This document shows positions 1 to 4,738 of a stretch of 5,300 nucleotides of DNA, one piece after another. The translations under genes were made by a program, and so were the position numbers. The number at the start of each line of letters is the position of its first letter. The first letter of the stretch is position 1. Under the pieces are notes generated by a model. That model was not told the origin of the DNA, ran no database searches, and saw nothing but the letters and a program-made list of their open reading frames with translations. The stretch lies in contig CAMWGS010000153.1 of NCBI GenBank assembly GCA_947173865.1, forward strand, positions 1 through 5,300, read 5' to 3'. The stretch comes from an uncultured Ruminococcus sp. (GTDB lineage Bacteria > Bacillota > Clostridia > Oscillospirales > Ruminococcaceae).

Positions 1-44
1 TTGAAAAGGTTGCAGATAAGCTTAAAAAGTTCATTACAGCACAT
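1..44 (-). CDS. N-terminus of an unidentified protein (truncated by window edge)
   Basis: Only the first 14 codons are visible, reading MCCNELFKLICNLF, and the gene continues beyond the left edge. The case for a real gene is its control region. An ATG at 44-42 is preceded, 8 nt upstream, by a perfect AAAGGAGG, and further upstream by a near-consensus promoter. Three cysteines in the first eleven residues are unusual. I do not recognise the family from so little sequence. A plus-strand reading frame also crosses this stretch but has no comparable signals. The existence of a gene start here is fairly secure; its identity is open. Confidence 0.6.
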   Translation of the reverse strand, partial: MCCNELFKLICNLF

Positions 45-52
45 ATCTTAAA

Positions 53-60
53 CCTCCTTT
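53..60 (-). promoter_or_regulatory. Ribosome binding site of the left-edge gene
   Basis: AAAGGAGG on the minus strand, 8 nt upstream of the ATG at 44-42. It is a full anti-Shine-Dalgarno match with optimal spacing, and it fixes the start of the truncated gene. Confidence 0.75.
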
Positions 61-86
61 ATACATTTCCCTCTTGGGATATTTAT

Positions 87-115
87 ATTATAGCACGTTC
101 TTATAATTAAATCAA
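87..115 (-). promoter_or_regulatory. Sigma-A promoter of the left-edge gene
   Basis: On the minus strand, -35 TTGATT (115-110), a 17-nt spacer, and -10 TATAAT (92-87). The spacer ends in TGC, which gives an extended -10 (TGnTATAAT). Transcription would begin near position 80, leaving a leader of about 35 nt. It lies 47 nt downstream of the tspO stop codon, so the left-edge gene has its own promoter even if tspO transcripts read through. Confidence 0.75.
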
Positions 116-161
116 TGCAAAAATAATGGAATAATAATTTACTGAAAATGACTGGTGCTTT

Positions 162-620
162 TTAATTTAAAATACATACTCCTGTTGAAAGATATGCAGC
201 GAAAGCACTCCAAAGCAGGTAGGGAATGTTTAAAAGTGCGGAAGTTTTTCTGACTTTTGAAAATGAAAAAATCATTATGCCAACAAGCAGAAACAGAATT
301 ATTGAAACTATGGCAGCAAATGTAAACAGTCTGAATCGGAAGAAAATTATACTCCATGAAAAGTTTACTGCCAGCTGAAATATATAGATTTTCATAGAAG
401 AATTTTTTCCGGTTTTGTAAATCATATATGCAGAGATTCCCATAAGGGCATAAAGTATTCCCCATGTAACAGGAAATACGAGTGCAGGAGGTGATAAAGG
501 AGGTTTTATTATCTGTGAGTATAACACAGAAAAATTTCCTGCTATAAGTGCAGAAACTGCTCCGGCAAGTTCAGCGGTAATAATAAAAATCAGCAAGTCT
601 GTTAAATTGAATTTTTTCAT
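162..620 (-). CDS. tspO: TspO/MBR (peripheral benzodiazepine receptor-like) membrane protein
   Basis: A 152-residue polytopic membrane protein of the TspO/MBR family, whose bacterial members bind porphyrins and cholesterol-like ligands and act as sensors or modulators of tetrapyrrole and stress responses. Family landmarks appear in order: helix 1 at about 8-27; the loop KPPLSPP (39-45) leading into FPVTWGILYALMGISAY (49-65); QLAVNFSWSIIFF (82-94); a fourth helix at about 101-120; and IPYLLWSAFAAYL (132-144). Five helices and this length are normal for the family. Only three tryptophans remain (W53, W89, W137). W53 and W137 occupy positions that appear to match the two tryptophans implicated in porphyrin handling by Bacillus TspO (an inferred alignment). 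The usual Trp after the PP motif is Leu47, and the Asn usual after the last YL is Ser145. The start is the ATG at 620, with AGGAG 5 nt upstream. The gene lies 54 nt after the phosphoesterase gene, with no terminator or clear promoter between, so cotranscription is likely. The ligand cannot be told from sequence. Confidence 0.9.
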   Translation of the reverse strand: MKKFNLTDLLIFIITAELAGAVSALIAGNFSVLYSQIIKPPLSPPALVFPVTWGILYALMGISAYMIYKTGKNSSMKIYIFQLAVNFSWSIIFFRFRLFTFAAIVSIILFLLVGIMIFSFSKVRKTSALLNIPYLLWSAFAAYLSTGVCILN

Positions 621-674
621 ATATACTCCTTTATTTAAAGATAATAAATAAATATTCAGGAATACATGAAAGTA

Positions 675-1340
675 TCACTTCAGCGGAATAATATTATTAA
701 ATATGGCATAGAATTTAATTGGTATATGCTTGTCTATATGACACTTTCCGAAAAACCATTTTTCATACTGGCACGTTCTTATTATTTCCTCAAAGAAAGC
801 GTGTACTTCAAGACGTTCGAAAATATCAACACCCAGACAGTCTTTAAGTGATGCAGGTGGTTCATGTGTTATAATGTAATCAACCTTGTTGTTATTGTCG
901 GAAAGACTTTTGAGGGCGGTTGTTATTTCGTCGTGGGTAGGCTGTTCACGTTCCCACCAGTTTGTGCTGTCACGTCTGAAATCATAGTCATGGCTGTGAC
1001 CTCCGCCGAAAGTAAATATTTTCCTGTTTTCTATCGTATAGACCTGTCCACGTATGAGATGATAAATATTTCCGCCTATATACCTTGCTTTTCCTCCGTT
1101 CCATTCTGTTTCGGGATACGCTTCAAGCAGGTCGAAATTTTCGTGACAGCCGTCAATAAAAGCAATGGTATAATCTTTGGACATAAGTTTTTTCAGTGCC
1201 GAAGCTTCTTTTTTTGAGTTATCCCAGAGAAAACCGAAGTCACCGCATATAATGAGAGTATCACCTCTGCGTAATTTTTTTAATTCGGGAGCTTTGAAAC
1301 GTTCAATATCCCCGTGAGTGTCACCAGTAACATAAATCAT
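675..1340 (-). CDS. Calcineurin-like metallophosphoesterase with altered metal-site motifs
   Basis: A 221-residue, single-domain cytoplasmic protein of the calcineurin-like phosphoesterase superfamily, whose members hydrolyse phosphomonoesters or diesters with a two-metal centre. Motifs in order are GDTHGD (6-11), CGDFGFLWD (32-40), DGCHENFD (63-70), GGGHSHD (112-118), ITHEPP (157-162) and FFGKCHID (197-203). The first block (D7, H9), the second Asp (D34), the HE pair (H66, E67) and H159 are intact. The canonical GNHE is GCHE (N65 to Cys), and the terminal GHxH is GKCH (first His to Lys199). Both substituted positions normally help hold the metals. This may be a subfamily trait, since soluble clostridial phosphoesterases of this type vary here, or it may mean reduced or different metal binding. 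The start is the ATG at 1340, with GGAGG 7 nt upstream, and there is no signal peptide. It is the first gene of a probable unit with tspO. The substrate is unknown. Confidence 0.87.
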   Translation of the reverse strand: MIYVTGDTHGDIERFKAPELKKLRRGDTLIICGDFGFLWDNSKKEASALKKLMSKDYTIAFIDGCHENFDLLEAYPETEWNGGKARYIGGNIYHLIRGQVYTIENRKIFTFGGGHSHDYDFRRDSTNWWEREQPTHDEITTALKSLSDNNNKVDYIITHEPPASLKDCLGVDIFERLEVHAFFEEIIRTCQYEKWFFGKCHIDKHIPIKFYAIFNNIIPLK

Positions 1341-1384
1341 TTTTATACCTCCGTTTTTTGTAATAATTGCTTACAGACAAGTCT

Positions 1385-1413
1385 ATTTTAACATATTTAA
1401 GACGGAACGTAAA
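1385..1413 (-). promoter_or_regulatory. Promoter of the phosphoesterase-tspO unit
   Basis: On the minus strand, -35 TTTACG (1413-1408), a 17-nt spacer ending in TGT, and -10 TAAAAT (1390-1385), which gives an extended -10. The predicted transcript starts near 1378, with a leader of about 38 nt before the ATG at 1340. It faces away from the promoter at 1441-1469, and 27 bases separate the two -35 boxes. Confidence 0.65.
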
Positions 1414-1415
1414 GA

Positions 1416-1439
1416 GAAAAAAATTTTTTTTGAAAAAGA
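1416..1439. promoter_or_regulatory. A7T8 tract between divergent promoters (UP-element-like)
   Basis: Seven consecutive A (1417-1423) are followed directly by eight T (1424-1431), then TGAAAAAGA. The tract lies immediately upstream of the -35 boxes of both divergent promoters, which is where UP elements bind the alpha subunit of RNA polymerase. Such AnTn runs are also intrinsically bent. A role in raising both promoters is an inference from position and composition; AT-rich intergenic DNA is common in this genome type. Confidence 0.4.
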
Positions 1440-1440
1440 C

Positions 1441-1469
1441 TTTAAAATTGTGAAAATATCTGTTATAAT
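1441..1469 (+). promoter_or_regulatory. Promoter of the S11-family gene
   Basis: -35 TTTAAA (1441-1446), a 17-nt spacer ending in TGT, and -10 TATAAT (1464-1469), which gives a perfect extended -10. Transcription should start near 1476. This rules out the in-frame ATG at 1450 as the start codon, because that codon lies inside the promoter. Confidence 0.7.
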
Positions 1470-1506
1470 ATATGTATCAAACTATTCTGCGGAAACCGCA
1501 TTAATT

Positions 1507-1513
1507 AAAGGAG
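1507..1513 (+). promoter_or_regulatory. Ribosome binding site that fixes the S11-family start
   Basis: AAAGGAG, 5 nt before the ATG at 1519. The ATG at 1450 has no comparable site. The protein that follows begins with a clean signal peptide (MKK plus a hydrophobic run), which supports this choice. Confidence 0.85.
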
Positions 1514-1518
1514 AAAGT

Positions 1519-2919
1519 ATGAAAAAAATTTTATCAGCACTTGCGGCTTTGGTTATGACAGTGCCGCTTCTTTGTGTACCGGATGCAGACGCAATTAATT
1601 TTACGTTGAAAACACCTCTGAAAAGTGAGTCGGTTATATTGATTAACCGTGATACCAATACCATAATAAACGAGAAAAACGCTGACGCACAGCAGATGCC
1701 CGGACCACTTGTAAATATTATGGCGGCAGTTGTTACTATTGAAAACTGTGATAATTTAAATCAGGAAATTACTATGAATGAAGAAGTATATTCTGATATA
1801 CTTTTTAACAGTGAATATCCCGACGATGTCCGTACGGCTGAAATCTATAACGGTGATATCTTTACTGTAACAGACCTGCTTTATGCAATGATGCTTACTT
1901 CTTCTATGGAAGCTTCACAGACTCTTGCTTATTATATCGGCGGAAGCAATGTTGATAATTTTGTAAACAGCATGAACCAGAAAGCCGAAGAAATCGGACT
2001 TGAAAATACACACTTCACCAATGCTACGGGTTTATATGATAAAAATCAGTATACAACAGCTCGTGATATGGCAAAGCTTACAGAGTATGCCCTTACCGTT
2101 CCGCTTTTTGAACAGATTGCGACAACTTACGAATACAAGCCGTCTGTTCCGAACGACACAAACCATGAAGATTTCAATTCATGGACATGGACACATTCAA
2201 ATGAAATGATGAACCCCGAAAGTGCAGATTATTACAATGCCGCAAAAGGTATCAAGACAGCCAATCTTCAAGAAGCAGGAAGAAGTATAATCTCTCTTGC
2301 AAGCAAGGACGGTAATAATTATCTTGCTGTGCTGATGAATTCACCAATCAGTGATGCGGACGGAAATTTAGTCTATTCACATATTGATGACGCAACAACT
2401 CTCTTTGACTGGGCTTTCACACATATTTCCTATCAGGTACTTCTTGCCGATACTGCCGAAGTCGGTGAAATTCCCGTAGAACTTGCAGACGGTAATGATT
2501 ATGTACTTGCACGTCCGAAAGAGGAATTTTCTTTGTTATGGTATGATGAAATTGACACATCTGTTGTAAATAAATATGATATCAAGTGGTACAAGAAATC
2601 ATTACAAGCACCTGTCAAAAAGGGCGAATCGCTGGGAGAAGTGACATTGAAGTACAACGGTGAGGAACTCGGCACGGTTGAACTTGTGGCGGTATCTGAT
2701 GTAAACCGTTCGGCATCAAAATATAATCTTTTTGCTGTGACGAAATTCCCCAAATCAAAGTGGTTCAGGACTGCACTTACTGTTTCATTTGTACTTTGTG
2801 CGATTTATATTCTTATGTGCATTTATTCATATGTTCTTTACAAGAGCAGACAGAAAAATTCAAAAACAAAGTACAAGTCACAGAGAAACAGGACTACTAA
2901 TTCACGTTCTGAAAAATAA
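1519..2919 (+). CDS. Catalytically degenerate DacF/PBP5-like (peptidase S11) cell-wall protein
   Basis: A 466-residue exported protein. Residues 1-25 form a signal peptide (MKK, hydrophobic core, probable cleavage after DADA). Residues about 35-303 follow the D-alanyl-D-alanine carboxypeptidase fold of peptidase S11, which normally trims the terminal D-Ala from peptidoglycan stem peptides. Residues about 306-395 resemble the C-terminal beta domain of DacF/PBP5 (APVKKGESLGEV, 364-375). Residues about 418-441 form a membrane helix, followed by a 25-residue basic cytoplasmic tail. Flanking landmarks are retained, including NADAQQ (54-59), DLLYAMML (119-126), NTHFTNATGL (163-172) and TARDMA (180-185). 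Every catalytic motif is lost: the SxxK block reads PLVN (63-66), SxN reads SSM (128-130) and KTG reads KTA (246-248). It should therefore have neither DD-carboxypeptidase activity nor covalent penicillin binding, and may instead bind peptidoglycan or regulate a partner. The frame is open throughout, so it is not a decayed pseudogene. It is monocistronic, with its own promoter and terminator. Confidence 0.88.
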   Translation: MKKILSALAALVMTVPLLCVPDADAINFTLKTPLKSESVILINRDTNTIINEKNADAQQMPGPLVNIMAAVVTIENCDNLNQEITMNEEVYSDILFNSEYPDDVRTAEIYNGDIFTVTDLLYAMMLTSSMEASQTLAYYIGGSNVDNFVNSMNQKAEEIGLENTHFTNATGLYDKNQYTTARDMAKLTEYALTVPLFEQIATTYEYKPSVPNDTNHEDFNSWTWTHSNEMMNPESADYYNAAKGIKTANLQEAGRSIISLASKDGNNYLAVLMNSPISDADGNLVYSHIDDATTLFDWAFTHISYQVLLADTAEVGEIPVELADGNDYVLARPKEEFSLLWYDEIDTSVVNKYDIKWYKKSLQAPVKKGESLGEVTLKYNGEELGTVELVAVSDVNRSASKYNLFAVTKFPKSKWFRTALTVSFVLCAIYILMCIYSYVLYKSRQKNSKTKYKSQRNRTTNSRSEK

Positions 2920-2949
2920 CTGTATTTCCCTTGAATATTTCCTGAATAT

Positions 2950-2984
2950 AAAAGGCTTTCTGCTTATCACAGAAAGCCTTTTTT
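2950..2984 (+). terminator. Rho-independent terminator between convergent genes
   Basis: A 13-bp perfect stem pairs 2950-2962 (AAAAGGCTTTCTG) with 2970-2982, around a 7-nt loop (CTTATCA), and a six-T run spans 2979-2984. It lies 30 nt past the S11-family stop codon and 3 nt past the amidase stop codon on the other strand. For the minus strand the tail is weaker (TTTT then ATATT), but it probably also ends the amidase transcript, making the site bidirectional. Confidence 0.9.
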
Positions 2985-2987
2985 GTT

Positions 2988-3725
2988 TCAGATAAAAATA
3001 AATTCACTGCTTGAATATCCTGTAGTGCCGTTGTAGTTTACCACATACCAGTCGTTTGTTTCACCATTAATCATGACAGTTTTGCCGTTTGGAATTGAAC
3101 CGATAACAGCAGAAGAAATGTCGGGGAATTGTCTGATATTGAGACCTGAACCGTCGGTTATTACAGTACCCCATCTGACAGCAGTCGGAGAAATAAGAGG
3201 TATTCCGAAGTAGTCACAGAGAGAACGGGAAATATTTCTTGCAATAACGTCAAGATTATTTTTCAGCCATGCTTCATCTGCATAATTGTCATGGTATCCG
3301 AGTTCACAAAGTACTGCAACAGCATTTGTATTAAGGACTTCACCGAGTGTTGAGGTAGGAACGGCGTTTACCTTGTCGGGCAGGGGATAGATGCTTTTTA
3401 AGTTATTCGCTATGATATTAGCGAGATATTCACTGTCTTTGCTTTTCGGGGCAAAATATATATCAATGCCTCTCAGACGACCGGCAAGATGTTCGGGAGC
3501 AGCGTTTGAATGGAGTGCAAGATGTACGTCATAATATGCAGCGTTTGAATCCTGAATAGCACCGTTTACGTTCCGTGCGGGGTCGTTGCGTACAAATGCT
3601 ATTCCGCTTGAACGCAGATACGGTTCTATTCTGTCTGCGAGCAGATTCATATATAATTCTTCGTTGCCACTGGTAGCGTACTGATTCCACTCCTGAGTTG
3701 AGGGACTTAAAAATACCTTTGGCAT
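2988..3725 (-). CDS. N-acetylmuramoyl-L-alanine amidase (Amidase_3) with C-terminal SH3b domain
   Basis: A 245-residue protein. Residues about 2-175 are an Amidase_3 zinc hydrolase, which cleaves the bond between N-acetylmuramic acid and the stem peptide. Residues about 183-245 form a bacterial SH3 domain (GLNIRQFPD 194-202, DWYVVNYNGTTGY 225-237) likely to bind the cell wall. Recognisable active-site elements are the Glu of GNEE (E22 or E23), the second zinc His in LALHSNA (H72) and the catalytic Glu in CELGYHDN (E141). The usual first zinc ligand, the His of the N-terminal DPGHGG block, is absent, and that segment reads LSPSTQEWN (6-14), a variant I associate with one clostridial branch of the family. 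No signal peptide is present. The start is the ATG at 3725, preceded by AAAGGA 8 nt upstream. An in-frame ATG 13 codons earlier (3764) has no ribosome binding site. The gene follows tyrA by 74 nt without a terminator, so it is probably cotranscribed, and it converges on the S11-family gene. Confidence 0.85.
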   Translation of the reverse strand: MPKVFLSPSTQEWNQYATSGNEELYMNLLADRIEPYLRSSGIAFVRNDPARNVNGAIQDSNAAYYDVHLALHSNAAPEHLAGRLRGIDIYFAPKSKDSEYLANIIANNLKSIYPLPDKVNAVPTSTLGEVLNTNAVAVLCELGYHDNYADEAWLKNNLDVIARNISRSLCDYFGIPLISPTAVRWGTVITDGSGLNIRQFPDISSAVIGSIPNGKTVMINGETNDWYVVNYNGTTGYSSSEFIFI

Positions 3726-3733
3726 AAGAGTAT

Positions 3734-3739
3734 TCCTTT
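3734..3739 (-). promoter_or_regulatory. Ribosome binding site that fixes the amidase start
   Basis: AAAGGA on the minus strand, 8 nt upstream of the ATG at 3725-3723. It decides between this start and the ATG at 3764, which has only AT-rich sequence before it. The resulting N-terminus, MPKVFLSPS, begins directly with the first beta strand of the amidase fold. Confidence 0.75.
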
Positions 3740-3799
3740 CGGTGTAATTGAGATTTTCTCTCATATTATTTTATGCCATAGATAAGATATTTGTTCCTT

Positions 3800-4651
3800 T
3801 TAATTAGGCTGTCCGACACGGTGACGGAGATTATTTTCCTTGAGTTTTCTTCCCTCTGCTATGAGATTCTTCATAGTTTCGGCATCTCTTTTCTGGAGTG
3901 CGTCACGGTATTTAAGGAGATTACCTATCAGTGTATCAAGTTCAAACTGTAAGTTGTCACAGTTCTGCATAAAGAGGTCAGTCCACATTTTTTCATTCAT
4001 TGTTGCGATTCTTGTCATGTCCTGAAAACTTCCTCCGCTGAAACCACATTCAAGGTTAAGCTCAGGACTCTTTACATATGCACTCGATACTATATGTGCA
4101 AGCTGTGATGTATAAGCTATCATTTTGTCGTGATTTTCGGGGCTTGTAATGACAATTTTTCCTGCACCGATTTCAGAAGATAAATTTTTGAGAAGTTCAA
4201 TATCTTCGCTTCTGCTGTCCTCAAACGGTGTTATTATGAAATTTGCCTTTACAAAAAGGTTTGCTGAACTGTTGGAATAACCACCGAATTCCTTGCCTGC
4301 CATTGGGTGAATACCGACATACCTGAGACCGTTTTTTTCTGCCGTTGACTTCATTCGTGCGGAAAAATCACCCTTTATTCCGCAAACGTCGGTAATAAGG
4401 GTATTCTTATCAAATTTTCCTGCATTTTCGGCAAAAAAATTTTCTGCTGTTTCGGGAAAGAGTGAGATAATAACAAGGTCGAAACCGCTGTAATTTCCGC
4501 TGAAAGCCTCGTCCACAGCAACATCACGGAGGGCATTTTCTTCAATGTCGTGATTTATATCACAGCCTGTAACATTGTGGTATGTATATTTTTTAAGTGC
4601 CTTACAGACAGAACCGCCTATTAAACCAAGTCCGACAACGAGAATATTCAT
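3800..4651 (-). CDS. tyrA: Prephenate dehydrogenase (tyrosine biosynthesis)
   Basis: A 283-residue cytoplasmic enzyme that oxidatively decarboxylates prephenate to 4-hydroxyphenylpyruvate, the committed step to tyrosine. An N-terminal Rossmann domain carries the dinucleotide-binding motif GLGLIGGS (7-14) and an acidic residue after beta-2 (CDIN, about 30-33) that suggests NAD preference. Substrate-site landmarks are TDVCGIKG (87-94), GIHPMAGKEFGGY (113-125; the His is the expected catalytic residue), LFVKANFIITP (131-141) and DMTRIA (211-216; the Arg is expected to bind the prephenate side chain), followed by the helical dimerisation domain. No chorismate mutase or ACT domain is fused, so feedback control by tyrosine through an ACT domain is not expected. 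The ATG at 4651 is preferred: AAAGG lies 10 nt upstream, whereas the TTG three codons earlier almost abuts that site. It has its own promoter and probably reads through into the amidase gene. Confidence 0.93.
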   Translation of the reverse strand: MNILVVGLGLIGGSVCKALKKYTYHNVTGCDINHDIEENALRDVAVDEAFSGNYSGFDLVIISLFPETAENFFAENAGKFDKNTLITDVCGIKGDFSARMKSTAEKNGLRYVGIHPMAGKEFGGYSNSSANLFVKANFIITPFEDSRSEDIELLKNLSSEIGAGKIVITSPENHDKMIAYTSQLAHIVSSAYVKSPELNLECGFSGGSFQDMTRIATMNEKMWTDLFMQNCDNLQFELDTLIGNLLKYRDALQKRDAETMKNLIAEGRKLKENNLRHRVGQPN

Positions 4652-4661
4652 AAAAATCAAA

Positions 4662-4666
4662 CCTTT
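4662..4666 (-). promoter_or_regulatory. Ribosome binding site of tyrA
   Basis: AAAGG within AAAGAAAGG on the minus strand, 10 nt before the ATG at 4651-4649. It is only 1 nt before an in-frame TTG (4660-4658), too close for that codon to be the start. The site is weaker than the others in this window. Confidence 0.6.
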
Positions 4667-4667
4667 C

Positions 4668-4678
4668 TTTATTTGTTA
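4668..4678. repeat. 11-bp direct repeat, copy 1
   Basis: TTTATTTGTTA on the plus strand, repeated exactly at 4728-4738, 60 bp away. This copy lies at the predicted transcription start of tyrA. The pair brackets the promoter and could be paired regulator sites, but such AT-rich words also recur by chance. Confidence 0.4.
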
Positions 4679-4683
4679 GTTAC

Positions 4684-4712
4684 ATTGTAGCACTTTAAAT
4701 AGTAAAAGTCAA
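4684..4712 (-). promoter_or_regulatory. Promoter of tyrA
   Basis: On the minus strand, -35 TTGACT (4712-4707), a 17-nt spacer ending in TGC, and -10 TACAAT (4689-4684), which gives an extended -10. The transcript would start near 4677, leaving a leader of only about 26 nt. That is too short for a T-box or other tyrosine riboswitch, so any tyrosine control would have to act on the promoter itself. Confidence 0.8.
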
Positions 4713-4727
4713 TAGTGCGGATATTTT

Positions 4728-4738
4728 TTTATTTGTTA
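4728..4738. repeat. 11-bp direct repeat, copy 2
   Basis: Second exact copy of TTTATTTGTTA, upstream of the tyrA -35 box and including the stop codon (4736-4738) of the pseudouridine synthase gene. Its function is unknown. Confidence 0.4.

Noticed and set aside
3..110. Plus-strand frame at the left edge ending in TAA (EKVADKLKK...)
   Set aside because: It could be the tail of a gene, but the antisense strand has promoter, ribosome site and ATG in the same place, and the frame runs through the promoter without conserved features.
864..1217. Plus-strand open frame of 117 codons inside the phosphoesterase gene
   Set aside because: It lies wholly antisense to a gene with clear family motifs, with no recognisable domain; a shadow frame.
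1450..1518. In-frame upstream ATG extending the S11-like protein by 23 residues
   Set aside because: The codon lies inside the promoter (upstream of the -10 at 1464-1469), lacks a ribosome binding site, and would bury the signal peptide. The ATG at 1519 has AAAGGAG at 5 nt.
1564..1577. Possible lipoprotein signal (Cys19 of the S11-like protein)
   Set aside because: The residues before Cys are P-L-L, which do not fit a lipobox ending in Gly, Ala or Ser; DADA just after fits ordinary signal peptidase cleavage better.
3749..3763. Small hairpin TGAGA-5 nt-TCTCA ahead of the amidase gene
   Set aside because: A 5-bp AT-containing stem with no T-run is too weak to call a terminator or a regulatory structure.
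3726..3764. Amidase start 13 codons upstream at 3764
   Set aside because: No Shine-Dalgarno sequence precedes it; the ATG at 3725 has AAAGGA at 8 nt and begins the fold directly.
3768..3797. Independent amidase promoter using TAAAAT (3773-3768, minus strand)
   Set aside because: The hexamer 17 nt upstream is GAACAA, which barely matches a -35 box, and there is no TGn extension.
4652..4735. T-box or other tyrosine riboswitch upstream of tyrA
   Set aside because: The predicted leader is only about 26 nt, and no specifier loop, antiterminator sequence or terminator hairpin is visible.
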